Assembly: GCF_024714495.1 (NCBI RefSeq)
Contig: NZ_JAMZMJ010000001.1
Coordinates: forward strand, 1,302,001 to 1,366,000
DNA length: 64,000 bases
Direction of reading: 5' to 3'
From: Marinoscillum pacificum
GTDB lineage: Bacteria > Bacteroidota > Bacteroidia > Cytophagales > Cyclobacteriaceae
Shown here: piece after piece, positions 27,583 to 37,187 of the stretch
Numbering within the stretch: the stretch's first letter is position 1
Layout: every line of letters begins with the position of its first letter
Notes under the pieces: generated by a model
What the model saw: only the letters and a program-made list of their open reading frames with translations
The model's database searches: none
What the model was told of the DNA's origin: nothing
Program-made: the position numbers and the translations under genes

Positions 27583-28422
27583 TTAATCGAAGTGAATCTC
27601 AATGGAATGCTGCGAAATATTGCCATCCTCATCCTGAACTTTCACGATCAAGTATAAGTGCTCACCCTCTTCTAATTCATCCAGATCACTTTGACTTACG
27701 ATGATGCTTTCGTTAGCTAGAAGATCCTGAAGCAAAACAGAAGTTTCACCCTCTACTTCTACTTCCAACTCGAAGATATGCTCATCATCTTGGCTAATTC
27801 TTCCACCATGATCGTGATCATGCTCAGCTCCTTCTTCCATATGGCCTACTAGGATTTCCACATGATCAAGTACCCCTACTTCATCTTCAATTTCTCCATA
27901 GAACTGTAATGCAACACCAACTTCTCCTTCATACTCCTCCACTTCATTTTCATTAGCATCTTCGAAGTGCACATGTGCCATTTCCTCATTGGTAATCCAG
28001 ATTTCTACCTCTTGAGATGAACCATCAGCAAAAGTTGTAGAATTTCCAGAAGCATCAATTGCCTCCACTGTTAAGTGATATGGGCCAGCGGTAGCTTCTG
28101 CATCTATAGAAATGTCTTCATGCACATCATCAGATTTACCAGTCAACTCGAAACTCTGCTCATAGGTAAAAGGCGATACTGCTACTCTTCCATGAGAATG
28201 ACCATCAAAATTGTTATGGATACTGATATTGAATGTTGCAAGCTCAATATCATCTTCGAAAAGCGCATCAAAATGAATGGTTCCACCAGCTGCGAATGCC
28301 TCTCCATATTCAGGCTCTTCTAATTCAATAGTTGGTGCAGTTACATCCACCACCTCATCATCTTCACATGACGATAAAAACACAACTGATAATAGTCCTA
28401 TTCCTAATATTGATCTTTTCAT
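27583..28422 (-). CDS. DUF4625-type lipoprotein, His- and acid-rich
   Basis: 279 aa from the Met of MKRSILG; the ten upstream residues are unlikely because they cover the operator. Lipoprotein signal VVFLSSC, then two beta-rich domains of the DUF4625 type (APTIELEEPEYGEAF... and the C-terminal ILVGHMEEGAEHDHDHGGRI). It is very rich in Asp/Glu with His clusters (FDGHSHGR, AEHDHDHGG), suggesting metal binding at the outer or inner membrane surface. It follows the TonB receptor gene by 51 bases, within which lies a perfect 15-bp palindrome. With the Fur/Zur-type gene upstream, a role in zinc or iron capture is inferred. Confidence 0.85.
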   Translation of the reverse strand: MKRSILGIGLLSVVFLSSCEDDEVVDVTAPTIELEEPEYGEAFAAGGTIHFDALFEDDIELATFNISIHNNFDGHSHGRVAVSPFTYEQSFELTGKSDDVHEDISIDAEATAGPYHLTVEAIDASGNSTTFADGSSQEVEIWITNEEMAHVHFEDANENEVEEYEGEVGVALQFYGEIEDEVGVLDHVEILVGHMEEGAEHDHDHGGRISQDDEHIFELEVEVEGETSVLLQDLLANESIIVSQSDLDELEEGEHLYLIVKVQDEDGNISQHSIEIHFD

Positions 28423-28443
28423 TCCTATTCTTTGAATTATTAA

Positions 28444-28458
28444 TGCAATCATATTGCA
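28444..28458. promoter_or_regulatory. operator palindrome before the DUF4625 gene
   Basis: TGCAATCATATTGCA is a perfect 6-3-6 inverted repeat, extended to an 11-3-11 palindrome with one mismatch (28440-28464). It ends 22 bases upstream of the DUF4625 ATG. The same element occurs before the Fur/Zur-type gene and twice before the ABC/TonB operon. Confidence 0.7.
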
Positions 28459-28473
28459 ATAATAAATTACCCG

Positions 28474-30843
28474 CTACTTAATTGCAAAAGGTATATTCAA
28501 AGAAATCACAAAATTACGTCCCTGCTCAGGTAGATTAAGCAATCGATAACGGCTTAAATGATTGAAATAAGCCTCATTGAGAAGGTTTTGTGCTGAAAAA
28601 TATAAATCTGGCTTAAATCGATTGAAATTAAATTCACACCCTACTGAAGCACCTAAAAGGTTATAACCAGGAGTATTTCGCTCATTTCTATCCACTCGAT
28701 TCTGATCCATTACTTTCTTGTAATTAACTCCAATGTTGACTCCTTCAATCCAACTAACTCGATTGATTGAAACTTCATAATCCAGCTCAGAATAGATTGA
28801 GGCTGGTGGAGTAAATGGAAGCGGCAACTTGGTGTCGAGATTGTAATTGTAAACATATTCATAGGCTAGCCTCAAGTGAATCTCTTCCAAAGGATGATAC
28901 TCTGCTGCTAGCTCGCCTCCAGCATAAAACGCATCATTCTGTCGATATTGGAATACTTGTCCCCCTTCTGGAAAAGCATCTGGATCCAGACTAGATGAAA
29001 ACTGTGCTGTTGGTGCTAAATAAATGAAATCATTAAACACGGAAACAAATGGACTTATCACCAAGCTTATATTACTCTTTTGATAACTCAAACTCAAGTC
29101 TGCTTGTAATCCACGCTCTGATGTCAAAGTGCTATCCCCTACCTCGTGCCTAAAAGTACCATGGTGTATGCCGTTCATGGAAAGTTCAGCAGCTGTTGGC
29201 ACTTTAAAACTCGTTCCCAAATTCCATTTAGCATTAAACAATTTGTTGGGATAGAAACTAACACCTACTGCCCCTGAGAAATTGTAAAAATCTGCATTGA
29301 TGTTGCCATTTCGTTGATAATAGCGCTCTATTGTGGTCTCATCACTATAGATAGGTTCACTGAAAGAGTTGATGTTTCGGTTAGCATAGTCAAACCGGAG
29401 ACCAGCAGTAGTGGTTAGTTTATTTTTAAAACTCAGTTCCTCGAAAACAAATGCACCAATTGACGCACTGGTGTATTCTGGGAGTAGAAACTCAAATCCT
29501 CCACGACTGTTAAGCTGTTGCTGTCCCTGTAAACCAACTATTCTAGAATGCCGATCGGACAACTTGATGAAGTAGCGAGCATTGAGGCTGTAAGTTTGAA
29601 GTCTCAAAGCATGTGCTTGAGTTCCTTCAGGTCTTGGACCTTTGCCATGGGCGTGAGGATTTGATTGCTCCTGACGATAGTTGTTTTGATACCCCAGATC
29701 TAGCTCCAGCCAGTTTTTACCCAATAAAAGGTTGCTATTCGAAATCACTTTGAAGTGATTGATTTCCTGCATGGGCAAATCGATGTTACGACTATCACCA
29801 TCTGGTGTCAACTGATATGATCGAGGTATACCGATAGCCCCAACAAAAAATCCAGCTTGCTGATGAAAGTTACTCACAGTCAAAGTAGTGTAGCCCCAGT
29901 TCTTTTTTAAGCCAACCATAGCGGTCACATTTCGCTCATTGCCAGCGGTGTTCTTTAGCTGGTTATCATATAGTGGAAGATTGAAGTTATTGTAAGTGAA
30001 ACTAGAAGCTGGTACGCGATAGTCACCAAAATCCTGTGTGCTGAAACGAACACGGTAAACTTTATCATTAATATTCCCTTCCAGCGAAGAAGATGTACTT
30101 ATGGACTGGTTATTCGTTTTGTAAATAGACTGTAACGATCCTCGGTGTGTTCCTGGGTCAGGTAAAGATGGCGGAAAAACATTGAGTACACCTCCTAGCC
30201 CGTCAGAACCATACATGAGTGAACTAGGGCCTTTTACTACTTCCACCCTACCAGGCTCAAACATATCAATCTCCAAACCATGATCGGTACCCCATTGCTG
30301 ACCTTCCTGTTTCACTCCCTTATCATTAACAATTACTCTATTGAAGCTCATTCCTCTAATTACAGGTTTCGAAATACCTACACCCGTATTAATAGCATTT
30401 ACTCCCGGCAAGTCTTCTAAGGAATTGACCAGAGTACCCTTGCGGTTTTTCTTGAGGTATTCCATATCGATGATCTCCATCGCCAGGGTATGCTCCTTAG
30501 GCCCAGTTTTGTAGTGATTGGACTCTACGACTATTTCACTCAGTTCTAGAGAAGTAGGCTCTAGGATAACGGTAATGGGGTCTCCGCCATTGGCATTAGC
30601 TGCTACCGTAATCGCTTCATAACCCACATAACTAATATGTAAGTGATAACTAGCTTTTCTTAGATTATCGAACCTGAATTGGCCATTCAAATCCGTGATC
30701 ATCCCTTTTTCCAATTCATGAATGATCACTGTGGCTCCTATTAGTGGCTCCCCTGCAATATCTATTACCTGGCCAGACAGAGAACTTTGTGCAAATACGA
30801 CTGAATTAGCTACCAGTAATAGCAGAACTAAATTTAAACGCAT
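28474..30843 (-). CDS. TonB-dependent receptor, probable metal (zinc) type
   Basis: 789-aa outer-membrane active-transport barrel. Signal peptide (cleaved near VFAQS), a carboxypeptidase-regulatory beta-sandwich (SGQVIDIAGEPLIGATVII, about residues 23-95), a plug domain (LVNSLEDLPGVNAINTG ... RVEVVKGPSSLMYGSDGLGGVLNV) and a 22-strand-type barrel ending GRNFVISLNIPFAIK. Loops contain His motifs (HAHGKGPRPEGTQAHAL; QWGTDHG), which recall the zinc receptor ZnuD. It starts 4 bases after the Fur/Zur-type regulator, so the two are cotranscribed. Zinc as substrate is inference; iron or a metallophore remain possible. Confidence 0.9.
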   Translation of the reverse strand: MRLNLVLLLLVANSVVFAQSSLSGQVIDIAGEPLIGATVIIHELEKGMITDLNGQFRFDNLRKASYHLHISYVGYEAITVAANANGGDPITVILEPTSLELSEIVVESNHYKTGPKEHTLAMEIIDMEYLKKNRKGTLVNSLEDLPGVNAINTGVGISKPVIRGMSFNRVIVNDKGVKQEGQQWGTDHGLEIDMFEPGRVEVVKGPSSLMYGSDGLGGVLNVFPPSLPDPGTHRGSLQSIYKTNNQSISTSSSLEGNINDKVYRVRFSTQDFGDYRVPASSFTYNNFNLPLYDNQLKNTAGNERNVTAMVGLKKNWGYTTLTVSNFHQQAGFFVGAIGIPRSYQLTPDGDSRNIDLPMQEINHFKVISNSNLLLGKNWLELDLGYQNNYRQEQSNPHAHGKGPRPEGTQAHALRLQTYSLNARYFIKLSDRHSRIVGLQGQQQLNSRGGFEFLLPEYTSASIGAFVFEELSFKNKLTTTAGLRFDYANRNINSFSEPIYSDETTIERYYQRNGNINADFYNFSGAVGVSFYPNKLFNAKWNLGTSFKVPTAAELSMNGIHHGTFRHEVGDSTLTSERGLQADLSLSYQKSNISLVISPFVSVFNDFIYLAPTAQFSSSLDPDAFPEGGQVFQYRQNDAFYAGGELAAEYHPLEEIHLRLAYEYVYNYNLDTKLPLPFTPPASIYSELDYEVSINRVSWIEGVNIGVNYKKVMDQNRVDRNERNTPGYNLLGASVGCEFNFNRFKPDLYFSAQNLLNEAYFNHLSRYRLLNLPEQGRNFVISLNIPFAIK

Positions 30844-30847
30844 TCAA

Positions 30848-31267
30848 TCAGTTATTACACAGTTTGCACAGACCATTAATGATTACGTCCATATCAGACA
30901 TTTTGTAATCCTTTGGCAAACTAACTGAAGGAATGTTTATCGGCGTATCAATACACTCTGTAACACCACAACTGGTACATTTGAAGTGCATGTGATTGTG
31001 ATGATGTGATTCTACTCCACAGCTATTACACAATCCATAAACGGCCGAACCGCTATCACCAGGAATTTTATGAAGCAAACCATTTTCTTCGAAGGAATGT
31101 AGAGTCCGGTACAACGTAACACGATCGTATTCTTGAAAACGGTCTTCCAGATCTCTGAAGGACAATGCTCGTTTCTGCTGCTGAAAGTGCTCGAGCACAT
31201 CCATCCTACAATCGGTTACTCTTAATTTATGTTCTTTAAGGTTTTGTTTTAGTTCACTGTACTTCAT
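30848..31267 (-). CDS. Fur-family transcriptional repressor (Zur-like)
   Basis: 139 aa from the Met of MKYSELKQNL; eight upstream residues are ignored because they cover the likely leader. The winged-helix part is LKEHKLRVTDCRMDVLEHFQ ... DRVTLYRTLHSFEENGLL. The metal part has the His cluster ESHHHNHMHF, a CxxC pair CTSCG and a C-terminal CKLC pair, i.e. the structural zinc site and a regulatory metal site. The organisation with a TonB receptor and a His-rich lipoprotein suggests Zur rather than Fur, but the two cannot be separated by sequence alone. A palindromic site 20 bases upstream implies autoregulation. Confidence 0.9.
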   Translation of the reverse strand: MKYSELKQNLKEHKLRVTDCRMDVLEHFQQQKRALSFRDLEDRFQEYDRVTLYRTLHSFEENGLLHKIPGDSGSAVYGLCNSCGVESHHHNHMHFKCTSCGVTECIDTPINIPSVSLPKDYKMSDMDVIINGLCKLCNN

Positions 31268-31286
31268 ATTGCAAATATAGGTTAAA

Positions 31287-31301
31287 TGCAACTTTCTTGC
31301 G
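31287..31301. promoter_or_regulatory. operator-like palindrome before the Fur/Zur-type gene
   Basis: TGCAACTTTCTTGCG has the TGCAA-N5-TTGC[AG] pattern and length of the sites at 28444, 48455 and 48495. It lies 20 bases upstream of the repressor ATG. It is the least symmetric of the four. Confidence 0.55.
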
Positions 31302-31808
31302 GTAAGATATTTTAGAAACAGTTACCATAGTCTTCTGGTTCTAAATTTTATTAAAAACCTTCATCTATTAGTTCTTTCCAGAAAATAATTCGCGTGCACC
31401 CAATTGATGATTCCAATTGGTTTTTGAATCCATGAACAGCATCTACCAGTGAGCACAGCTGATTAAGCCAGTGAATGGTTGTACACCATTTGGGAATGAT
31501 GAGAACTACATTTGTTTGGAACAATCCTGATTAGATATGTCAATACAGTACTAGGGTATATTATGGATTTCCAACCTCATGCCCCAAGCTGCAATTTGTT
31601 AGACTCAGTTGTAAAGGAACGGGACATAATGATATTGCTCAAAAAGTCCAGGATCAGAAGAAATCCCATCTTGCTTGAGTTTCAGAATACACAATTCTGA
31701 TTGTTAAGATGACCAATCACATCAAGTATTAGCATGCTTACATTTCTTTGATTGCCTGAAGATCATATCTACTCTATATTCTGCGACGAATCATTTTAGT
31801 ATAATTCT
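31302..31808. other. gene-free stretch
   Basis: Divergent intergenic region between the Fur/Zur-type gene and the CocE-type hydrolase. A 62-codon plus-strand frame (31512-31700) has no coding look. No strong repeats or hairpins seen. Confidence 0.5.
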
Positions 31809-33701
31809 ATGAAATTAACCTATTTACAACTAGCGTTTGCTTTACTACTTATTGTAAGCACTGGCAGAGCACAAAGCATCCGGGAGCAACTGGAAGAAGT
31901 GGCCATTATCGATGAAAAAGTAATGATGCCAATGCGTGATGGAGTGCGTTTGGCTACTGACATATTCCGACCTAAAACCGATGAAAAAGTACCAATCATA
32001 TTTTCACGAACGCCATACAATTTCAACGCATGGAGAGATGGAGAAGAGTCCACAAGAACATACAAACAAGCTCTGGATGCTGTAAAACGTGGTTACGCTT
32101 TTGTAGTTCAAAATGAACGAGGAAGGTATTTTTCAGAAGGAGAATGGGATATACTGGGAGTACCACTTACAGATGGCTATGATGCATTAACCTGGATGTC
32201 TGAGCAGAGCTGGAGCAATGGCAAAATCGGACTGATAGGATGCTCATCCACCGCAGAGTGGCAAATGGCTGTATCCTCAATGAACCATCCCGCACTGGCT
32301 GCTATGGTTCCCATGGGCTTTGGAGCGGGAATTGGTCGTGTAGGACAATTTATGGAGCAGGGCAACTGGTACCGAGGTGGTGTTTATCAAATGCTTTTTG
32401 GAGCCTGGCTTTACGGTGTAGAACATGACAAGTTCAAGCCCCGAATTCCTGCAGGAGCCACTCAAGAGGATTTGATCAGAATCTCTCGATATTATGACCT
32501 GGCACCAGAAAACCCAAAAGTGGAAGATATGCGTGAAGCCTTGTCTCATCTTCCTATTCAGGATTTTATTGTTGCCCTAAATGGAAAACAGGAAATATAT
32601 GATAAAATGATTCGTCGCAAACCAAATGACCCAGCGTGGTTTGAAGGTGGTTTATACCACGACAATATGGAAATTTCAACTCCAAGCTTTTGGTTTACCT
32701 CCTGGTATGACGTGTCCATAAGTCCAAACCTTGCTCTATTCAATCATGTCCGTAATACTGCATCAAAAGAAATCGCTGACAATCAGTACCTGGTAATTGC
32801 ACCTACGCTACACTGCGGGTATTGGAGAGCATCTGAAAACACCATAGTGGGTGAGCGAAGTGTTGGGGATGCACGCTTGAACTATGACTCACTGATTTAC
32901 AATGGCTGGTTTGATCATTTCCTGAAGGGTGAGGAAAGTAACTTCATGGAAGGCTTGCCACGTGTACAGTACTTTACCATGGGCTCTAACAAATGGCAAA
33001 CAGCCGACACATGGCCTCCAGCCAATGCAAAAATGACGCCTCTCTACTTAGAAAGTGAGGGTCGGGCAAACAGTTTATTTGGTAATGGAAAGCTCAAAAC
33101 CTCTGTTGCAAAAACAGACAAGCCGGATCATTTTACTTATGACCCGATGAACCCGGTTTATTCTTATGGTGGTAATGTGTGCTGTACTGGCAACGCGATA
33201 AAAGCGGGTTCATTTGACCAGCGAGAGCAAGAGACACGTGAAGACATTTTGGTCTATACCACAGCACCTTTGGCCGAAGGAGTAGAAATCTCCGGATCTA
33301 TTGAGATGTCGCTTTACGTTTCTTCAGATGTCAAAGACACCGACTTCACTGTAAAGCTAATTGACGTATATCCGGATGGTAGTGCTTATAACCTGGATGA
33401 AACGATTCAGCGAGCGCGATATAGAGAAGGATATGACAAAGAAGTGTTCATGGAAGAAGATAAAGTGTATCAAATTGATCTAACACCACTTTCCACCAGC
33501 AATTATTTCGAAAAAGGTCACAGCATTCGTATTGAAGTATCCAGTAGCAACTTTCCTCGTTTTGCCAGAAACCTCAATACAGGAGGAAATAATTATGACG
33601 AAACTGAAGGTATAGTTGCTCATAACACCATTCATCACTCAAGTGATTATCCATCAAAAATCACGATACCAGTCATAGGTAAACTTAAATTCGAGAAATA
33701 G
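31809..33701 (+). CDS. CocE/NonD-family alpha/beta hydrolase (S15-like)
   Basis: 630-aa secreted hydrolase. Signal peptide (cleaved near TGRAQ), an alpha/beta-hydrolase domain with [16 protein letters not shown], the nucleophile region [15 protein letters not shown] (Ser in GCSSTAEW, where most family members have GxSYxG), the histidine region [10 protein letters not shown], and the C-terminal jelly-roll X-Pro dipeptidyl-peptidase domain (about residues 430-625). The family includes cocaine esterase, glutaryl-7-ACA acylase and X-Pro peptidases; the substrate cannot be told. Single gene with its own terminator. Confidence 0.92.
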   Translation: MKLTYLQLAFALLLIVSTGRAQSIREQLEEVAIIDEKVMMPMRDGVRLATDIFRPKTDEKVPIIFSRTPYNFNAWRDGEESTRTYKQALDAVKRGYAFVVQNERGRYFSEGEWDILGVPLTDGYDALTWMSEQSWSNGKIGLIGCSSTAEWQMAVSSMNHPALAAMVPMGFGAGIGRVGQFMEQGNWYRGGVYQMLFGAWLYGVEHDKFKPRIPAGATQEDLIRISRYYDLAPENPKVEDMREALSHLPIQDFIVALNGKQEIYDKMIRRKPNDPAWFEGGLYHDNMEISTPSFWFTSWYDVSISPNLALFNHVRNTASKEIADNQYLVIAPTLHCGYWRASENTIVGERSVGDARLNYDSLIYNGWFDHFLKGEESNFMEGLPRVQYFTMGSNKWQTADTWPPANAKMTPLYLESEGRANSLFGNGKLKTSVAKTDKPDHFTYDPMNPVYSYGGNVCCTGNAIKAGSFDQREQETREDILVYTTAPLAEGVEISGSIEMSLYVSSDVKDTDFTVKLIDVYPDGSAYNLDETIQRARYREGYDKEVFMEEDKVYQIDLTPLSTSNYFEKGHSIRIEVSSSNFPRFARNLNTGGNNYDETEGIVAHNTIHHSSDYPSKITIPVIGKLKFEK

Positions 33702-33714
33702 AATTCATATAAAG

Positions 33715-33741
33715 CAGCTCATCCCACGGATGAGCTGTTTT
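33715..33741 (+). terminator. intrinsic terminator of the hydrolase gene
   Basis: CAGCTCATCC (33715-33724), loop CAC, GGATGAGCTG (33728-33737), then TTTT; perfect 10-bp stem 14 bases after the stop. Confidence 0.85.
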
Positions 33742-33943
33742 CTTATTGTTACTTCTTAGTTTTCATTAAGATAAATCACCAACCCACTGACAAATATCAG
33801 GATGTTCAATTCAAACTTTTTTTGTTACCTGAAGAGTAACTCTGAATTCAGCTATCCTATCAATACTTCAATGAATCAACACAATTGATGATTTCAAAAC
33901 TTTTAAAATCAATCAATTTTATTGTTCTGCCCTCCTTCTTAAA

Positions 33944-33957
33944 CTGATTTTAATCAG
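33944..33957. promoter_or_regulatory. FNR/CRP-type palindrome upstream of the hemerythrin-like gene
   Basis: CTGATTTTAATCAG is a perfect palindrome with the TGAT-N4-ATCA core of FNR/NnrR-type sites. It lies 100 bases upstream of the ATG of a gene of the iron-sulfur-repair/NO-linked family, a common FNR-type target. The surrounding gene-free stretch 33742-34056 shows other, weaker ATCAAT repeats. Confidence 0.45.
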
Positions 33958-34056
33958 TAATCCGCTCCTTAAAAGATTACTTCAAAGCATCTACTTTTGT
34001 CAGAGTATCATCGATTTTAAATCTGATTGATTTACGAGTAACAGCCCACAATCATT

Positions 34057-34704
34057 ATGAGAAAAACAGAACAACTAAACCAGATCATTGAAAAAAGATT
34101 TAATTCATTTGATGACAAACAACTTACCAGTCGTTTGTCTGCTCAAATGCATATGGATTTGTTGATGGTTTTTCATGATGAAAAAGATTTCGAATTTGAA
34201 ACATTTGCCAAATATGATCCTAAAAGTGTTTTAGATTACCTGGAGGCAACACACCGCTATTACTTATCTGAGGTTTTTCCAAAGATCAATTATGCCATTG
34301 AAAGCTTAGGGAATAGCCGAGAGAACTTGAGCGGACTAAAAATGGTACTGGAACATGTATTTGCTCACCTGGAGGAGGACCTGGTACATCATATGGCAGA
34401 TGAAGAAAAAGGTCTGTTTCCATATGTGAAAAAGCTTCTCAACGAAAACTATTCCGACATCTATATTTATGAGTCTTACCTAGATCAGTTTATTCAAGAC
34501 CATGATGACAATTGTGAGACTATTTTAGAGGAGTTAATCTCATTGCTGAATAATAAGATTCAGGAGTTCCCTAACTTCTTCTCATTGACTATTCTAAGGA
34601 ATCAGCTGGAGTTCTTCAAACGTGACCTGACAGTACATTCTCTTATGGAAGAAAAAGTCCTGGTTCCAATGACTCGAAAATTGGAAAACAAACTAAAGAA
34701 ATGA
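34057..34704 (+). CDS. hemerythrin-like di-iron protein (YtfE/Ric-like)
   Basis: 215 aa, cytoplasmic, all-helical. The di-iron ligands of a hemerythrin HHE bundle are visible: THRYYLSE, HVFAHLEEDLVHHMADEEKGLFPYV, DHDDNCETILEEL and VHSLMEEKVLVPM. The order and spacing match the C-terminal part of YtfE/ScdA, which repairs iron-sulfur clusters after nitrosative or oxidative damage. The N-terminal ScdA_N Cys motif is missing; the first 60 residues are helical without Cys. Single gene with an FNR-like box upstream. Confidence 0.88.
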   Translation: MRKTEQLNQIIEKRFNSFDDKQLTSRLSAQMHMDLLMVFHDEKDFEFETFAKYDPKSVLDYLEATHRYYLSEVFPKINYAIESLGNSRENLSGLKMVLEHVFAHLEEDLVHHMADEEKGLFPYVKKLLNENYSDIYIYESYLDQFIQDHDDNCETILEELISLLNNKIQEFPNFFSLTILRNQLEFFKRDLTVHSLMEEKVLVPMTRKLENKLKK

Positions 34705-34846
34705 ACATTTACTAATCATCGGAAGTATGCTTGCATGAGGATAACAAGTCAAGTTTCCTCATGACTAAGTATCTAAACATTCTCATACTAACTTCCTCCG
34801 AAAATCAACATTAGAGCATAAGGTGGATGTATTTCACAGGCTAAAT

Positions 34847-35509
34847 TCAGACCTTTCTGGAGTACCAGCCCATATAAATAGTGTTTTGATAAAACCTTAC
34901 CGGGCGTTCAAATCCTGCTTGCATGAATAGTTCTGTGAGGCGCTCCTCCGTTACATAGTGTAGCTCACCTTCTATCCGTTCTATTCGGCCTTGGATCTCT
35001 TCAGGTGGTATGTAGTTGCTCACCAGGTTTCTCAAAACTTCCAGGTTTCTTTTTATTTGCCAGGTGCTTCCTGTAATATCAAGCATTACAAAAGGTGCCG
35101 CAACTTCCATACGCTTAGCTATTTCAGCGAGTAAATACAGCTTACTACCGTCATCTTTCAAAAAGTGCAAAACCAATAGTAATGTCGCTGCTCCAAACTG
35201 CTCTGTCATGTGCAAATCCCTAACCTGACCACCCAACAATGTGACATTATCCATGTCTTCTAACTTTTCTCTAGCCTGACTCAGCATTTCCGGAGAAGGG
35301 TCTACACCGGTCACTTTCCATTGACTCAACTGATCCCCGAGAGCTAAAATTTCATTTCCCGTGCCACAGCCCGCAACTAGTAGATTCCTTTCACGAACCC
35401 CACTAAGCAACTTAGGTACAGAATCTATAAACTCTCTATAGTTTGGAATCCACGCATCCACAAACATCTCGTAGTTACTAGCACGGTCCCCCTCAAAAAT
35501 CTCAACCAT
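34847..35509 (-). CDS. class I SAM-dependent methyltransferase
   Basis: 220 aa. Motif I is LLVAGCGTGNEILAL, followed by VTGVDPSPEMLSQAREKL (motif II, acidic residue binding the SAM ribose) and LLVLHFLKDDG in the post-motif region. Small-molecule methyltransferase of unknown substrate. The start overlaps the stop of the upstream 112-aa gene by 8 bases, so it is the last gene of a three-gene operon. Confidence 0.88.
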   Translation of the reverse strand: MVEIFEGDRASNYEMFVDAWIPNYREFIDSVPKLLSGVRERNLLVAGCGTGNEILALGDQLSQWKVTGVDPSPEMLSQAREKLEDMDNVTLLGGQVRDLHMTEQFGAATLLLVLHFLKDDGSKLYLLAEIAKRMEVAAPFVMLDITGSTWQIKRNLEVLRNLVSNYIPPEEIQGRIERIEGELHYVTEERLTELFMQAGFERPVRFYQNTIYMGWYSRKV

Positions 35510-35840
35510 TTTTTCTGATTTTCACGAATTGTTCGGCTTGAATTATTAGCAAAGCCTGATTAAGCATACTCGAAAATTCCTCAAATTCCCGTCGCTTAAA
35601 GGACAGCTGAATATCTCTATGACAAGTATTTAACACTACGTGCTCCTCTTCATCGGGAAATAGCAAGCAATTCATATCAAAATCAATACGAAGTACCGAT
35701 TTTGAAAAGGAGCAAAATTCTTTGAGTTCAAAGCCAATTAGTATGTTATGATAATACAATCCCACTCTGGAACAATGTGGACATTGGGCTATGTTGTAAT
35801 TGTGGCTTTCTACTAAAATCTTTGGGCGGCAGTCACTCAT
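35502..35840 (-). CDS. small CPxC protein, unknown function (DUF6686-like)
   Basis: 112 aa from the Met of MSDCRPKILV; an upstream extension of 32 codons runs inside the hydrolase gene and is improbable. It has a CPHC pair in YNIAQCPHCSRVGLYYHNILIGF, then a beta-rich half and a helical end. It resembles small Bacteroidota proteins classed, from memory, as DUF6686; the assignment is tentative. It overlaps both neighbours (8 bases each side), showing tight coupling of hydrolase, this protein and the methyltransferase. Confidence 0.8.
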   Translation of the reverse strand: MSDCRPKILVESHNYNIAQCPHCSRVGLYYHNILIGFELKEFCSFSKSVLRIDFDMNCLLFPDEEEHVVLNTCHRDIQLSFKRREFEEFSSMLNQALLIIQAEQFVKIRKNG

Positions 35841-36936
35841 AAATATCAGTTTTTTGGTTTTGATTAGTTTGAAGGAATGATTTAATCGCTCGATTAACCT
35901 CATATACGTTTTCCATATTGCATACATGTCCTGCATTCTTAATGATCACTTCCTCACTTAGTGGGTTGGTTTCTTTCATCTGCTTATAGATTGGAGAAAG
36001 CATTTCTGGATAGTCATTTTCACCTCTCATCAAAAGCGTTTGATGAGGATGGCTGTATTTACTTACCACATGTTTAGTATCATATGCAGACAGCCCAAGA
36101 TTATCCCATGTAGCCCTACCAGTATTGATTAGTGCCAAAGTTGTATACTCCTGAATTCTTTGATTTTCACTAGTCATTTTACCAAACCTATCAGCCAAAA
36201 CATTCCATGGAACCACCTTTGTGATCATGGTCATGAGATAGTTTCTGATCATCCACAGTGTGCTAGTTTCAGAGTGTTGGTTATAGCAACCAATTAGTAC
36301 CAGTTTATGAACCCTTTCAGGATAGTAATAAGTCACTTCCTGGGCAAGTGAGGCCCCTAATGATTGTGCTACCAGATGCGTATTATTAATTTGCAATTCA
36401 TCAAGAATAGCAATGACATCCTTCACCATATCCTGAAAATGAATTACTTCATTTGACAACATTCTGGATTTACCTTGCCCTCTTCCATCCAACAATATCA
36501 AGTTAAAATACTCGGACAATTCCTTAGCCTGTCCCATGAACATGCGATGATCCGCACCAGCACCATGTAAAAAAAGGATCCATTCATCATGGCCTTGATA
36601 TAAGGTCCAGTAATTAAGTTCACATTGATTATAAATTTGCTGATGATATTGTAATGATAGGTCTTGATGTGCCTGCTCTTCGGAGTATTGTGGTGCTGTA
36701 TATTCTGCAGAGTCGTAAGGTCCGAATATTGCGCTGAGTATAAGTATAACGAACACAGTAGATGATACTTTCCACCAAAGTGCGATGCGCTCCGTTCTCC
36801 ATATTGCATAGAGACCAATAGGAAAACAAATTACTATAAGCAGGTTGCTTAGAATAACATAATCATACCACTTCTTTCTGTAAACTATATGAGCCATTGC
36901 ATCTAACAGATCGTCGTTTTCTTGTTTATTAACCAC
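35833..36936 (-). CDS. membrane-anchored alpha/beta hydrolase
   Basis: 367 aa. Two hydrophobic segments near the N-terminus (about 25-44 and 55-71), then an alpha/beta-hydrolase fold: oxyanion region LFLHGAGADHRMF, nucleophile VAQSLGASLA (Ser in SxG elbow, Ala-Gln before it), acid in MRGENDYPEM and His in IKNAGHVCNMENV, so the triad is complete. Substrate unknown. First gene of the three-gene minus-strand operon. A Fur-like palindrome lies 116 bases upstream; in the leader an AACCCCT/AGGGGTT stem (36957-36995) is seen. Confidence 0.88.
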   Translation of the reverse strand: MVNKQENDDLLDAMAHIVYRKKWYDYVILSNLLIVICFPIGLYAIWRTERIALWWKVSSTVFVILILSAIFGPYDSAEYTAPQYSEEQAHQDLSLQYHQQIYNQCELNYWTLYQGHDEWILFLHGAGADHRMFMGQAKELSEYFNLILLDGRGQGKSRMLSNEVIHFQDMVKDVIAILDELQINNTHLVAQSLGASLAQEVTYYYPERVHKLVLIGCYNQHSETSTLWMIRNYLMTMITKVVPWNVLADRFGKMTSENQRIQEYTTLALINTGRATWDNLGLSAYDTKHVVSKYSHPHQTLLMRGENDYPEMLSPIYKQMKETNPLSEEVIIKNAGHVCNMENVYEVNRAIKSFLQTNQNQKTDIYE

Positions 36937-37051
36937 TCCTGTTATAGAAAAGATGAAACCCCTTAATCGTGCATGCCATCACAACAGTAGGGGTTCCATG
37001 AAACACAAGTTGGTTTTACGCGCACATAATTTTCAAGTATTGTAGGCGCTC

Positions 37052-37078
37052 TTTTATTTAGAATCATTCTAAATAAAA
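37052..37078. promoter_or_regulatory. Fur-like palindrome 1
   Basis: TTTTATTTAGAAT, a single C, and its exact reverse complement: a perfect 13-1-13 palindrome. Position is 116 bases upstream of the minus-strand hydrolase operon. The core TTTAGAA..TTCTAAA is shared with the site at 37548. Confidence 0.65.
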
Positions 37079-37187
37079 ACAAAGTAATCATGTATTCATT
37101 GGTAATGCAATCCCTATTGATAGTGAAAATGTGTACCTATAAATAGTTAACAACAAGGATTTTTGACCTTTTAATGGGGCTTCTTAA

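Noticed and set aside
31512-31700. 62-codon plus-strand frame before the CocE-type hydrolase
   Set aside because: No domain, no coupling to a neighbour, residue pattern not protein-like.
32277-32549. 90-codon minus-strand frame inside the CocE-type hydrolase gene
   Set aside because: Antisense shadow; the plus-strand gene has complete domain content.
36957-36995. AACCCCT/AGGGGTT stem in the hydrolase leader as a regulatory RNA
   Set aside because: A single 7-bp stem with a 25-base loop; noted in the hydrolase entry but too weak for its own call.
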